A stretch of DNA of 64,000 nt, taken from Podospora comata (taxonomy: Eukaryota > Ascomycota > Sordariomycetes > Sordariales > Podosporaceae). The translations under genes were made by a program, and so were the position numbers. The stretch covers positions 2,711,001-2,775,000 of the forward strand of contig CP071495.1 in the NCBI GenBank assembly GCA_017354895.1, given 5' to 3'. Under the pieces are notes generated by a model. It worked only from the letters and a program-made list of their open reading frames with translations, had not been told where the DNA came from and did not search any database. Of the stretch, positions 54,392-64,000 are shown piece after piece (the first letter of the stretch is position 1; every line of letters starts with the position of its first letter).

Positions 54392-56347
54392 ATGACAAAC
54401 ACCTACGCGTTCAACAACACGGCTGGGTTTGACGAAACTCTAGCTATGAAAGCGTCGGCTGTCCTCAAGGTCATCTACAAATACCGTCTCAACAGATCGG
54501 GATTGGGATCTAAGACCTCGGATAGCCACGACATGTTCAAGTTCTTTGTTATTATCTATGACCAGGTCCGGGCCAATCAGACCATCAAGATGTGTCTCCC
54601 CGCCTTTCCTTTCAAGTCCCCAAACGACAAGTGCAAGGTCCTCGGCCGTCTTCCCGATATGGCAGAGCAGTTTGCCCTGACTCACTTGAACGGGCTGTGT
54701 GCCGCCATTGAGGACATCTATCCCCCAGGAGCAGAGCTGACCATTATCTCCGATGGGCTGGTATACAACGACCTCCTGGGCGTTCCCGACAAACATGTCT
54801 GGGCATATGGTCAAGCACTCCGTGACCTCGCTGTCGAAAAGGGGTTCGGCAACAACATCAAGTTCTCTCGTCTCCAAGATCTTCTCCATGTGTTTCCCGG
54901 AAATGACCTGGATGAGATCACATACGTCGCCAATGCCACCGAGTTTCGCAGGGCGCTCCTCAACACCTTTGGCCGCCCTGACTTTGACGCCTCGGTTGAG
55001 ATCTGCTGCAACGAGGACACTTGCATGACGTACCGCGGGTACATCAAGTTCCTCGAGACAGACCTCAGGCATGTCTATCCCTTGGGTTCGGACCGGTCAA
55101 AGTCAAAGTTCAAGAGGGGCACCGAGCACATCGCCAAAAACATGCTCATGCGAGGCGACGCTTTTGCGAGGGCTGTTCGAGAACGCTTTCCCAACCATCT
55201 CCGTCTGTCTATTCACCCGAAGGGCTCAGTGTCCAACCCCAACCCCAAAACCCAAACCAACACCAAGCTCCCCATCAGCCTCCTACCCAACAATACCCCC
55301 GGCACTACCCCCTGGCACTGCTGCCTAGGCCTCAAAGCAGACGGCACGATCCTCTCCCTCCCCCGCTCCAAATTCGACTCTGACCCCTCCTTCGAACTCA
55401 TACTCTCCCACTCCGGCCACGGGAGCTACTACCGCGAGAAATCCCCCCTTTTCTGGGACTCCCCCCAAGTCTTCATCCAGCCCCTCTACCCCTGCGGCCT
55501 CCTCATCCAGCCCCTCGTCCCCAACTCCCTCCCCATCACCTCCATCCCCATCCTCTCCATCCGCGCCCTAGCAGAGCACAACTCCCCCATCTGCCTCCGA
55601 GGCTTCAAACAAACCACCAACCGTGACCTCTTCATCCAAAAAGCCAAAGAAATGGGCACCACCCTCGGCTGGCCAGGCCGGTACGAAGTCATCATGTCCG
55701 TCAAAGACGTCGGGACAGAATTTGACGAGAAGGGGAACCCAGTTGTCTCTTCCCTATCGGCAGAGAAAATGGCGTTTCACTACGACGGTGTCTTCAAAAC
55801 AACGCAAGATCCGGAGACGGGAAAGATAAGTTCTCTACCGCCGAGGTTTCAGATGTTTGTTGCCGTCACCCCTTCCCCTTCCAACACGGGCTTGACACTG
55901 TTCGCCGCGAGCAGGTTGCTGTTTCGATATCTGGAACAGAATTACAAGCATGTTGTTAGCTTGGATGTCTTGAAAGAGTGCACCATGTCGCTGAACACGA
56001 CTGCGTTCGGGGGAGTAAGCCTGTCGGGTCTGCCGCTGGTGGTGGAGCACCCCACGACGAAACTGCCCTGTCTGAGGTATCACGAGCACTGGCCCGAGTC
56101 AAAGACAAAGTTTGGGCCGATGAATTGCAGACTGAAAATTTCGGAAAGGGGACAGGGAGGGATGGGGTTGACGGATGAGGTTGTGAGGGGCGTGTTGGGT
56201 GATTTGCTGTATGACAGGCGGGTGTGCTACCGGCACGCGTGGAGCAAGGGGGATGTGGTGGTGAGTGATGACTTTGCCATGATGCATACCCGGACTGAGT
56301 TTGTGAGTGGGGGTGGGAGGGAGTTGTGGAGGATTCATATTGACTGA
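54392..56347 (+). CDS. Isocyanide synthase fused to Fe(II)/2-oxoglutarate dioxygenase
   Basis: Intronless, 651 aa. The N-terminal half (about residues 20-330) is of the DIT1/PvcA type, which converts an amino acid's amino group into an isonitrile: LPAFPFKSPNDKCKVLGRLP, ELTIISDGLVYNDLLGV and IKFSRLQDLL are seen. The C-terminal half (about 370-651) is TauD-like: HYD at residues 463-465 supplies the HxD metal ligands, H632 in FAMMHTRTEF the distal His, and R647 in LWRIHID the likely 2-oxoglutarate-binding Arg. So both halves look catalytically intact. In bacteria PvcA and PvcB are separate adjacent enzymes; here they are one chain, as known for a subset of fungal isocyanide synthases. Substrate (Tyr, Trp, Val or other) is not readable. 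Cytosolic, no signal peptide. A linker of Pro/Asn/Thr (NPNPKTQTNTKLP) interrupts the first domain. Confidence 0.9.
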   Translation: MTNTYAFNNTAGFDETLAMKASAVLKVIYKYRLNRSGLGSKTSDSHDMFKFFVIIYDQVRANQTIKMCLPAFPFKSPNDKCKVLGRLPDMAEQFALTHLNGLCAAIEDIYPPGAELTIISDGLVYNDLLGVPDKHVWAYGQALRDLAVEKGFGNNIKFSRLQDLLHVFPGNDLDEITYVANATEFRRALLNTFGRPDFDASVEICCNEDTCMTYRGYIKFLETDLRHVYPLGSDRSKSKFKRGTEHIAKNMLMRGDAFARAVRERFPNHLRLSIHPKGSVSNPNPKTQTNTKLPISLLPNNTPGTTPWHCCLGLKADGTILSLPRSKFDSDPSFELILSHSGHGSYYREKSPLFWDSPQVFIQPLYPCGLLIQPLVPNSLPITSIPILSIRALAEHNSPICLRGFKQTTNRDLFIQKAKEMGTTLGWPGRYEVIMSVKDVGTEFDEKGNPVVSSLSAEKMAFHYDGVFKTTQDPETGKISSLPPRFQMFVAVTPSPSNTGLTLFAASRLLFRYLEQNYKHVVSLDVLKECTMSLNTTAFGGVSLSGLPLVVEHPTTKLPCLRYHEHWPESKTKFGPMNCRLKISERGQGGMGLTDEVVRGVLGDLLYDRRVCYRHAWSKGDVVVSDDFAMMHTRTEFVSGGGRELWRIHID

Positions 56348-56444
56348 GAGAAAAGAGGCTGCTGTTCTTTCTGGGAGGGAAGGGATTTTGGATACTTCCC
56401 GTTTGGATATAATCGATAGTTAAGCTCAAACGTGCTATTGTGGG

Positions 56445-56477
56445 AAAAAAAAAAAACAAAAAAAAAAGAAAAAAAAA
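56445..56477. repeat. A-rich tract between convergent genes
   Basis: About 33 bp of A with single C and G interruptions, in the 250-bp gap between the isocyanide synthase and the convergent coiled-coil gene. Confidence 0.85.
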
Positions 56478-56598
56478 CCCGACCTGTTAAAATTTAATAA
56501 TTGAGACCAGTCAACCCATATCAACCCTAAAACTCCATAACTTGCTTGGTAGGTAGGTACTCACAGGGTATCACATACAAAAAACTCTCTCCATAAAA

Positions 56599-58992
56599 TC
56601 ACAACCCTTTCCCCTGCTCCCCCATACCAACCCCCCTCAAACTAGTCAACGTACTCTCTCCCTCCTCCTCCCCTTCCTCCACCTCCTCATTCCCCACCCC
56701 CATCATCTCCCTCCTCCTCAACCTCGTCCTCCTCTCCTCCCTCCCCCTCTTCCGCTCCCTCATCCTTTCCCTCACCACCCTCCAATCCTCCTTCCAGTTC
56801 TCAATACACCTAAACAGCTCCGGGTCCGTCTCGTCCGGGTCGACAAACTCCCCCACCAGGGTCTCCACCGCCCTCAGCTTCAGCCTCAAGTGCCTCAGCT
56901 CTGACTCGCTAGACGCAAGGTCATCCTCCAGATCGGAAAGCTCTTTTTCCAGATCCAAAATCCGTTCGGCAGCCGCCTCGGCGCGTTGGATGAGGAGGGT
57001 GTGGATGTGCTAAAAGATTACATCGTCATCATCAGCATATATTCAAGACCCAAGGAGGACAAGGGGGCATACATCAGTCTCCTCCCTCCTGTTCTTCAAC
57101 CTCTCCACCACGACCGCCAGATCCCGTCGCAACTCGTCCGCCTCGGCGGCGATCCGCTCCGTCATTTCCGAGTGCGCCCGGGCGGCTTCCTTGGCTGCTT
57201 CGAGGGCTTCGTTTGTGGCTTCGGCTGCTGCGTCGAGTTCTGGTTGGGTTGGGGAGGAGATTGAAGTAGAGAAAATCTCGCTTGATTTGATCGGGGAGAG
57301 GACTGCTGACGGCAGGAGCCAGGGCGGCGGTGTGGTTGCGAGGGCGGGGGGGAGGATGAGGGAGCGGCGCAGTTGGGCGAGGGAGGTGGAGGGGGAGAGG
57401 GTGTCGGGCATTGATTCTATGGACTGGTGGAGGTTGATGTTGCTGGTGTGGGTGGGGGATTGGTTGGGGTGTTCTTGGGCGGAGGAGTGGGCGGTGGTCT
57501 CCTGGGAGTGTTGGAGGGGTTCTAGTTCTGATGATAGCCTCCTAGATGTGTTTGGTTTCCTGGGCGAGGTGGCTGAGAGGGCTCTTTCCATTTCGTCTAC
57601 TTTGGCATGTAAGATGTCGATGGTGTCGAGGTCGGCTGTTGGATTTGAAGTTGCTAATCGGTGGAGCAAGCCTTCTAGGCGGTCGATCAGAATCGCTTTG
57701 CTGTTTTGGGTGATTTCATCGGTTGGTTGGTCGTGGTCGTAGATAAAACTCTGCTGCAGTCTGTCGGTTTCCCGTTCACAGGGAAGATTTTGCCTCTCCA
57801 TGACCTCGTCATTCGTATCGCCCTCGCTTTGGTCATCGCCTGCCTGAGCCTGAAAAAGATCCAGCCTGTTCATTACCTCGTTGTTCGTGTCACCCTCACT
57901 ACAATGATCATGTTGTTGCTCCCACATAAGGCCCTGCCTGTCCATGGAGTGCTGGTTTGTGTCACCGTCACTTTGATCATCGCCTTCCTGATCCCTGAAA
58001 AGGTCCTGCCTGTTCATGACCTGCTCGTTTTTCTCGTCTTCACTTTCACCATGAGGTCGTGGGTTGTAAACAACGCTCTGCCTGTCCACAACCCGCTGCC
58101 CCTCCGTTTCACCCTCGCTTTCCTCGTCGGTTCCTTGGTCATAAGCAGGATTTTGCCCATCCCCAAATTCTTGGTCGTCCGATTCCTGCTCATCCCCATC
58201 TTCATATTCCGCTCCGTTCTCGCCTTCATCTTCTTCATCAACCTCATCCTCCTCATCAGTCACATCCTCCTCCCCATCGTCGTCTTCATCCTCATCCTCA
58301 TCATCAGCCTCTCTGTCATGGCTGAGAACCTGCCTGCTTTCTCCTCGTGGCTCATTCTTCTCACTCTCATCTTCAAATTTATGGCCGTAGATCTGACTCA
58401 ATCTCATCATGATGTCTCGCTCACTCCTCTCAGGCCGCTGCTCTTCCTCGACTTCATGATCAACCCCTCGATCATAAATCAGACTCTGCCTATTCATAAC
58501 CTCCCCCTCATCCCTCTCATCCTCCTCATCCTCATCATCCGCATCATGAGTAGTGCTCGTCTCCTCCTCAATAACCTCCTCATGATGGCCAGCCGACATC
58601 CAAGCAGGAACCTTTTGTTGCAGCGGCGATACCATCGGTGGCCCAATCCCAAGATGACCAAGACCCAACCCAACAACACTACTGCTCAGCTGCAGGGGAG
58701 ATGGCTGTGTTGGAGTCCGAAGATGAGAACCATGCATTGACCGGGAAGTAGATGGTGGGGAAGGTGTGAGAAGGGGGGGTGTTTTGGGTGGTCGGGGAGT
58801 GGTGGCGGGTGGTGGTGTGTGAGACAAGACATCATCATCGTGCCTACTGCTGTGGAAACTCGGATGATCCGAATCGTGGGCCAAATCGGTCTTGCTGAGG
58901 AGCAAAAAGGACAAAGCGGGAGAGGAAAACGGCGAAAGTGATGAAAGCGATGGTATGGGTTCCCACTCGTCCGTGTTTTCATCGCCCGACAT
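56599..58992 (-). CDS. Acidic coiled-coil protein with degenerate 24-residue repeats
   Basis: Exons 58992-57073 and 57009-56599 (63-bp intron, GTATGC...TTTTAG) give 776 aa. The chosen ATG gives MSGDENTDEWEPIPSL and has A at -3; the frame is open up to 59190, which would add 66 residues. The N-terminus is Ser/Pro/Thr-rich. Residues about 165-410 are highly acidic and built of about nine degenerate units, consensus (N/D)RQ-x-L-x-x-(D/E)-x-x-x-D-D-x-S-(E/D)-G-(D/E)-T-N-x-x-V-M. A coiled coil follows (AILIDRLEGLLHRLA, ILHAKVDEMERALS). A second coil spans the intron (AAEATNEALEAAKEAARAHS, ILDLEKELSDLEDDLASSES). The tail is basic, then acidic. No known domain, signal peptide or membrane segment. 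A cytoskeletal or scaffold role is plausible, not shown. Confidence 0.75.
57763..58501 (-). repeat. About nine degenerate 72-bp repeats
   Basis: Protein-level repeat in the acidic region. The best-kept units are NRQDLFRDQEGDDQSDGDTN, DRQGLMWEQQHDHCSEGDTN and NRLDLFQAQAGDDQSEGDTN, each ending in a Val-Met or Ser-Met before the next R-Q or R-L. Earlier units are more diverged and more acidic. Confidence 0.8.
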
Positions 58993-60566
58993 GGTGCTGT
59001 CTTTGTTTACAAAAACGGGGTTATTAACACCAGGGCTTTGTAAAGTCGTCGTAACGTCGTTAGTTGTTAATGGAAACAGGTTGTCAAGACATTGGTGGTA
59101 TTCAAAAACTGTCCTCCTCTGATTAACCGCGACAGTTGGATATGATGGATTCACATTGAGGGCGGCATTCACAGGTCGTTGGGTGGTCATTTATGAGAGG
59201 TACACCGTACACCACACAGCAACAACACCGATGCGGTGGTGAGTTGAGCCAAGCAAATCGTGAGGCTTCAAACAGCTGCCCCACTTTACTGCTTGAGCCA
59301 AGACCCGGCCAAGGTCAGCAGTCCAGGTGAGCGACCAAGGTGAACTCCCAAGGTGAGCTCGGTGTAACAGGGCAACCTTCTTCAGCTGATGAGGCTGCTG
59401 TCGCCCAGCAATCTTCCGCATGCCCGGGGATGCAGGGCCTCTTCTACCGAGCCGTTCGGATGTCGAAATGCGACGGAACAGCGACATATCTCCGACCTGT
59501 CTGTCGTCTGATGCCAGCTCATCAACAAGACAGGAGGATCATCGGCTGTTCATCTTGTAAGATGTCAACAGTTTGAATGTATGCGCCATATTTGTCTGAA
59601 GTCTTTTGTGGGGTTGTTCTCCAAGTCATCTCCAATGCCTGAGTGCTGCGTCAAGATCATGATGTCAACTGGAGGTTGAATAACTGTAGATTAATCATTA
59701 GCTGCCAGACAGAACAGATATCCAGCAGGTAGCCGGTGAGGCACCGGCGGGAGCGACAGGAACGAGGCCCCAAGACAAAAACCGTTGCAGGGTCCTGAGA
59801 TTCAGATATTGCAGAGAGAAATCGAGACATGCCAGATATATGTGATACAGACAAGACAAGTGGATTGTGAAGGGGAGCCAAGAAGGGGAAAACAGATGCC
59901 CCGCAGCGGACGGGAGCTTCGATGTGGGGTACAGCAGCACAAATCCGGCTCTGCATCGTCACAGCGGTCCGTCATTATTCAGCTAGCGGGGCGCCACACA
60001 ACCTATCGAGTCACCACCAAAAACCCTGGAACGGCCTGTATCCCGGGAAAAGCACATGAACATCTGACACCCCTCCCGGTACCTACCTACCTACCTGACC
60101 TCGTCTTCCTCCTACTCCTACTACACCACTTACCACTTTCTCTACTCCTACTCCTGACTCTGTCTTGACTCCCGTCCTTGACAGGATTGTTCTTATCCGG
60201 CACTTGACTAGTCAACACAGATTGTTATCTCCTACAGGCGGTTACATCACTGAACACCCACTGAAGCCACACTTCAACCGAAAAGCCTCCGGCACACCGG
60301 TGCGCTGCGTCATTGGGGAGACAGCCGGATCCGCTTGCCTTGCCTCGGCTGTAGCGAAGTCACAGAAGCCTCTCTTTCTCTGGGCCCCGGACCCCCGTAC
60401 CCGTACCGAGAAAGCCGTTGTTGCCCGCCTCGAGTCCACTCTTGTTGCGTCGTCTTTGCCTTGTGAGCGCCTCATGCTGCACCTGCACCACGACCACACA
60501 ACACACCTCAGCCAGCCCAGCTAGAGACATATCACCACACCAATTGGTCCTCTCTGAGCCGCAGTC
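58993..60566. promoter_or_regulatory. Divergent intergenic region, coiled-coil gene / PDK
   Basis: 1.57 kb. A TACC microsatellite (about four units) lies near 60080-60096, with CTCCTA repeats just after. No supported gene; the frame at 60165-60524 looks random. Confidence 0.5.
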
Positions 60567-62142
60567 ATGTCGTGGAAAAAGAGCGAGAAGTTGATGGACA
60601 CCATCAGGCATTATGCAAGCTTCCCTGCCACCGGGGTAAGCTTGCGCCAGATGGTCCAGTTTGGCGAGAAGCCATCCAGTGGTAAGTTTGTGGAAGCCTC
60701 GTCAAGTTCTGTCTTTGTTTTGGTTATCCCATATTCTAAGTAACCCAGGTACCCTATTCCGTGCCTCACAGTTCCTCGCCGAAGAGCTTCCCATACGGCT
60801 CGCCCACCGCGTCCAGGAGCTCGAGACGTTGCCCGATGGCCTTAATGAGATGCCATCGGTGAAGAAGGTGGCAGATTGGTATGCGCAGTCGTTCGAGGTA
60901 TGTTTTTACAGAAGCTGTTGTCGCTTTGTTGCCCTGGGTCTGTTGAGCGAGCGCGTAGGGGAGGGGGGGGGTTAAGAATTGCATGACTCACCAGAAATCT
61001 TGTTGGCGTCCAGGAAATCACAACACTACCAAGACCGAACCTCGCCAGAGATGTACGAGAGAGATTAATGAAGCCCGCGCAAATAACCGGAGGGAAAGGA
61101 AACCAATGGCTGAGCGAGGCGACACCGAACCCAAGCATCGAGGAGGGCCAGTACAACTCGTGGACGCCAGTGTCGCAGCAAAACGCCGTCAACAATGGCT
61201 GGTCAAAGGGGAAGTTCCCCGCAACAAGAAGATACTTCGCTATGGTCGACGACACGGGAGACTGGCCGCCTGAGCTGCAGCTTTACAACAAGAGGTTCGC
61301 CCAGACGCTGCACCGCATCAAGAGGAGACACGATAGCGTCGTGACCACCATGGCGCAGGGCATCCTCGAGTGGAAGCGCAAGCGGCAACGGATGCAGATC
61401 GACAACAATATCCAGTCATTCCTCGATCGCTTCTACATGTCACGCATCGGCATCCGCATGCTGATCGGGCAGCACATCGCCCTGACCGATCAGAGCCACT
61501 ACCGGGACCCGTCCTATGTCGGTATTATCTGCACCAAGACGTACGTCAAGGACTTGGCTCAGGAAGCCATCGAGAACGCGCGTTTTGTCTGCGAGGACCA
61601 CTACGGCCTGTTCGAGGCGCCCAAGATCCAGCTCGTGTGCAATCCTAACTTGAACTTTATGTACGTGCCTGGGCACCTGTCGCACATGCTCTTTGAAACG
61701 CTCAAGAACTCGCTGCGTGCGGTTGTCGAGACGCACGGCCAGGACAAGCAGGAGTTTCCTGTCACGAAGGTGATTGTGGCCGAGGGCAAGGAGGATATCA
61801 CGATCAAGGTTTCGGACGAGGGCGGCGGTATACCGCGCAGCTCGATCCCGCTTGTTTGGACGTACATGTACACCACTGTCGACAGGACACCAAACCTGGA
61901 CCCTGATTTCGACAAGAGCGACTTTAAGGCTCCCATGGCGGGTTTTGGGTATGGGTTGCCGATAAGTCGTCTGTACGCGAGGTATTTCGGTGGGGACCTT
62001 AAGCTGATCAGCATGGAAGGGTATGTTAATTTTCTTCCCCCTTTTCAACTGTCACAGCATACTAATTTCGGCCAACAGCTACGGCACAGACGTTTACCTC
62101 CATCTCAACCGCCTGTCCAGCTCGTCGGAGCCACTCCAATAG
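60567..62142 (+). CDS. Mitochondrial pyruvate/branched-chain dehydrogenase kinase
   Basis: GHKL-fold Ser kinase that phosphorylates and inactivates the E1-alpha subunit of the pyruvate dehydrogenase complex in the mitochondrial matrix (yeast Pkp1/Pkp2, animal PDK). Exons 60567-60681, 60749-60897, 61014-62020 and 62079-62142 give 444 aa. N-terminal helical domain: IRHYASFPATGVSLRQMVQF, ASQFLAEELPIRLAHRVQEL and SFLDRFYMSRIGIRMLIGQH. ATPase motifs: N box LFETLKNSLRAVVETH, G1 VSDEGGGIPRSSIPL, G2 MAGFGYGLPISRLYARYFGG, then KLISMEGYGTDVYLHLNRL. A ~35-residue insertion rich in Asn/Gln/Ser/Trp follows ERLMKPAQITGG, common in fungal members. No strong cleavable presequence, but MSWKKSEKLMD is basic. 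The pair of PDK paralogues cannot be told apart here. Confidence 0.94.
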
Positions 62143-62515
62143 CAACCAGTCGTCATGAGGGGTGCTAGAACAACATCCCAAGGATTGACGCTGCCGATGC
62201 GGTATATCATGCGCAAGCGCCTCAAGAGCCCGGAGCAGCTCGAGGTGACGGAAAGGAGGCAGGTCGGCGACGCCGAGGCTACTATTAATCCCAGTGGGGG
62301 CGTTGCTGATAATGCTTGGTTGAGCGGACGGGGGAGGGACAGTGAGCTCTAGGTGGTGATCTGGTTCCTTTAGCCCTGTCTGCGAGGCTGTCTGCCACTT
62401 TCGGGGTGGCATGATATTTATGTTTTTTCTTTCTTTTTTTGGGTATCAGGGAGATTTCATGGAATGGAAGGGAAGGAGAGGGCGGGGGGCGTTATATGGG
62501 TGGGATATGTTATCA

Positions 62516-62518
<3 letters not shown>

Positions 62519-62553
<35 letters not shown>
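62519..62553. repeat. (AC)n microsatellite
   Basis: About 17 uninterrupted AC units, likely length-polymorphic between strains. It lies in the 3' flank of the PDK gene. Confidence 0.95.
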
Positions 62554-62556
<3 letters not shown>

Positions 62557-63104
62557 CGCTATATTTTTATGGCAAGCATGGAAGGGCAGTTGAGAGCAGC
62601 AAACCAATGCCAAAGGGGGAGAAAGGATGGGCAGAATACGATTTAAGTCCGCCTTGTCTTGGGAAAAGGGGGGGGAAGTGTCTCTTTTGTCGAAAGTTTC
62701 ATTGATGGGGGAAGAGTCACTCGCTGAAATGACTCACCAAAAGGGTGAGAGAGTGACGGGAAGTTTCAAAGCTTAAAGTCAGAAAGAGAGAGAGGAAAGA
62801 GAGAGTAGTAGAATACCCCTTTTTTATCTTATGGTCATTGAAACAAAGTTGGATCCCAAAGTTGGCAAGGAGTAGTAACAAGGTATAGTAAAGGAGGAAT
62901 ATATGGAAATATGAACAAGAAATATTTCCAGGATTCTTACATGACAAAAATGTGATGAGTGGAATTTTGATATGTATCAATTCCATGCCTGCCTTGGTTC
63001 AAAAATATGGACTCTTCATCTCAAGAGAAACACCTCCCAAATCATAAACACAACCCAACCTGGATCGCTTGCAATCTATCGCTTTCTTCCCCCCATTATC
63101 ACAA

Positions 63105-63128
63105 CCCCCCCCCCCTCTCTCTCTCTCT
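63105..63128. repeat. C11 followed by (CT)n
   Basis: A run of eleven C followed by about seven CT units, five bases beyond the S1P lyase stop codon. Confidence 0.9.
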
Positions 63129-63132
63129 AACT

Positions 63133-64000
63133 CTAAGCCTTGTAAAGAATATCCAAAAATCCCCTCGCCAACTCGACAACAACACTCTTGTTCGGCAGGC
63201 TCCCCGCAACCCCATAAAGCGCAGCGCTATCCCCCACCTCCTTCCCCTTTGCCCCCTTCCCCTCCGCCACCCTCGCCCGTTCCTTTTCTTTCTCCTGCTC
63301 CACCACCGCCTCCAGATCCGCCGCGAGCTTCTCCCACACTTTCACAATCGGCAGCGTGAGCGCGACATGAATAGCAGGCGGGTTCTGCAGCGCATTCAAA
63401 TGCCACCCCTTGGCCGACATCCCGTCGGCAATGTCATAAATATTCAGCGTCTTGCTCTTAAACGCAATAACTGACACCAACGGGTTGCCCAAGATCTCCA
63501 GCTCTTGCGCCAGAACAGGAGACGTGGTAGTGATGTGAGCGATAAGTTTTTTAGTCGCGCCAACAATTTCAATGCACGATTGGAGATACCCGTCCTCACC
63601 GGTCGACATCAAACTAGCCCAGCACCCCGCAATGAGGGCGCCAGGACGGGAGCCGGCGATGCCAGGGGAGGCGTACACACCGCCCGACCAGGCTGGATCG
63701 ACGTAGTACTGGTAACTCCTGAGCTGCTGCGTCCGGTAGAGGACGGTGCTGTTCCCCTTGGGCGCGAACCCGTACTTGTGCGTGTCGCAAGAGATGGACG
63801 TCACGCCCTTGAGTCTAAAGTCGAATGGCTGGGTTTCGAACCCCGCTCGGGAGAGGAACGGCACCAGAAAGCTGCCGAGGCAGCAGTCGACGTGCAGGGG
63901 AACAGACTTTTTGACTGCCAGTTTGGACAGGGCGGCGATGTCGTCGATGATGCCGTGTGGGAAGTTGGGGGCTGACCCGACCAGGAGAATAGTGTTGGAG
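63133..64000 (-). CDS. DPL1: Sphingosine-1-phosphate lyase, C-terminal part
   Basis: PLP-dependent ER-membrane enzyme that cleaves phosphorylated long-chain bases to a fatty aldehyde and phosphoethanolamine, the exit step of sphingolipid metabolism. The 5' end lies beyond position 64000; 288 codons plus stop are present in one exon. Seen are NFPHGIIDDIAALSKLAVKK, LHVDCCLGSF, the PLP-lysine motif SVSCDTHKYGFAPKG-type (here SISCDTHKYGFAPKGNS), and RSYQYYVDPAWSGGVYASPG followed by GSRPGALIAGCWASL. The C-terminal domain has LVSVIAFKSKTLNIYDIADG and a Lys/Glu-rich insertion (EKEKERARVAEGKGAKGKEV) close to the end. The N-terminal membrane helix and start are outside the window. Confidence 0.95.
   Translation of the reverse strand, partial: SNTILLVGSAPNFPHGIIDDIAALSKLAVKKSVPLHVDCCLGSFLVPFLSRAGFETQPFDFRLKGVTSISCDTHKYGFAPKGNSTVLYRTQQLRSYQYYVDPAWSGGVYASPGIAGSRPGALIAGCWASLMSTGEDGYLQSCIEIVGATKKLIAHITTTSPVLAQELEILGNPLVSVIAFKSKTLNIYDIADGMSAKGWHLNALQNPPAIHVALTLPIVKVWEKLAADLEAVVEQEKEKERARVAEGKGAKGKEVGDSAALYGVAGSLPNKSVVVELARGFLDILYKA

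Larger units (their letters stand above)
62143..63132. other. Convergent 3' flanks, PDK and S1P lyase
   Basis: Contains a CA microsatellite (62519-62553) and a poly-C plus CT run (about 63105-63128). AT-rich between 62800 and 63010. No gene supported. Confidence 0.5.

Noticed and set aside
54392-56347. Recent bacterial transfer of the isocyanide synthase
   Set aside because: Intronless, but so are RPC2, RAD57 and the 37.3-kb gene; codon use looks like its neighbours, and fused fungal forms are known.
57706-58740. 344-codon hydrophobic frame on the + strand
   Set aside because: Antisense of the acidic repeat region; Ile/Leu-richness comes from complementing Asp/Glu codons.

Overview
The window is nuclear DNA of a filamentous ascomycete, most likely a sordariomycete (Sordariales-like). 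The genes are eukaryotic and orthologous to yeast and Neurospora-type proteins. Introns are short (47-120 bp as a rule), with GTAAGT/GTATGT donors, CTAAC/CTGAC branch sites and NAG acceptors. Gene spacing is 0.3-3.8 kb, and intergenic DNA carries T-rich and A-rich tracts. No transposon, tRNA, rRNA or CRISPR array was recognised.

Left third (1-24 kb): a fungal protein of unknown function cut by the window edge; a WD40 protein divergent from the replisome hub CTF4/MCL1, with an MCB (ACGCG) cluster in the shared promoter; ribosomal protein eS8 with an 8-nt micro-exon and a 5'UTR intron; a Cys-rich, single-pass surface protein with a Q-rich tail; RAD57; a W/E-repeat coiled-coil gene followed by reading frames that look like a broken or extended 3' end; and the RNA polymerase III second-largest subunit.

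Middle (24-49 kb): a 3.8-kb gene-free stretch with a long T tract; a six-exon Pumilio (PUF4/5-type) gene; RFC5; the KDEL receptor ERD2; a second single-pass protein with a coiled-coil ectodomain; a gene-free GC-rich segment with several adjacent perfect hairpins (candidate structured RNA); a LicD-type phosphotransferase; a Stc1-domain protein; and a DUF7514-like protein ending in an Arg/Glu/Asp repeat.

Right (49-64 kb): an MFS sugar/polyol-type transporter; a 2.7-kb gap; an intact isocyanide synthase fused to a TauD-type Fe(II)/2-oxoglutarate dioxygenase (PvcA-PvcB type in one chain); a large acidic coiled-coil protein with about nine degenerate 24-residue repeats; a mitochondrial pyruvate dehydrogenase kinase; and the C-terminal part of sphingosine-1-phosphate lyase at the right edge.

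Most genes are housekeeping: replication and repair (CTF4, RAD57, RFC5), transcription and translation (RPC2, eS8, PUF), secretion (ERD2), and lipid or energy metabolism (S1P lyase, PDK). The metabolic outlier is the isocyanide synthase-dioxygenase, a candidate natural-product gene sitting among conserved genes rather than in an obvious large cluster. Gene models were spliced by eye; junctions were accepted when they kept frame and matched fungal splice signals.
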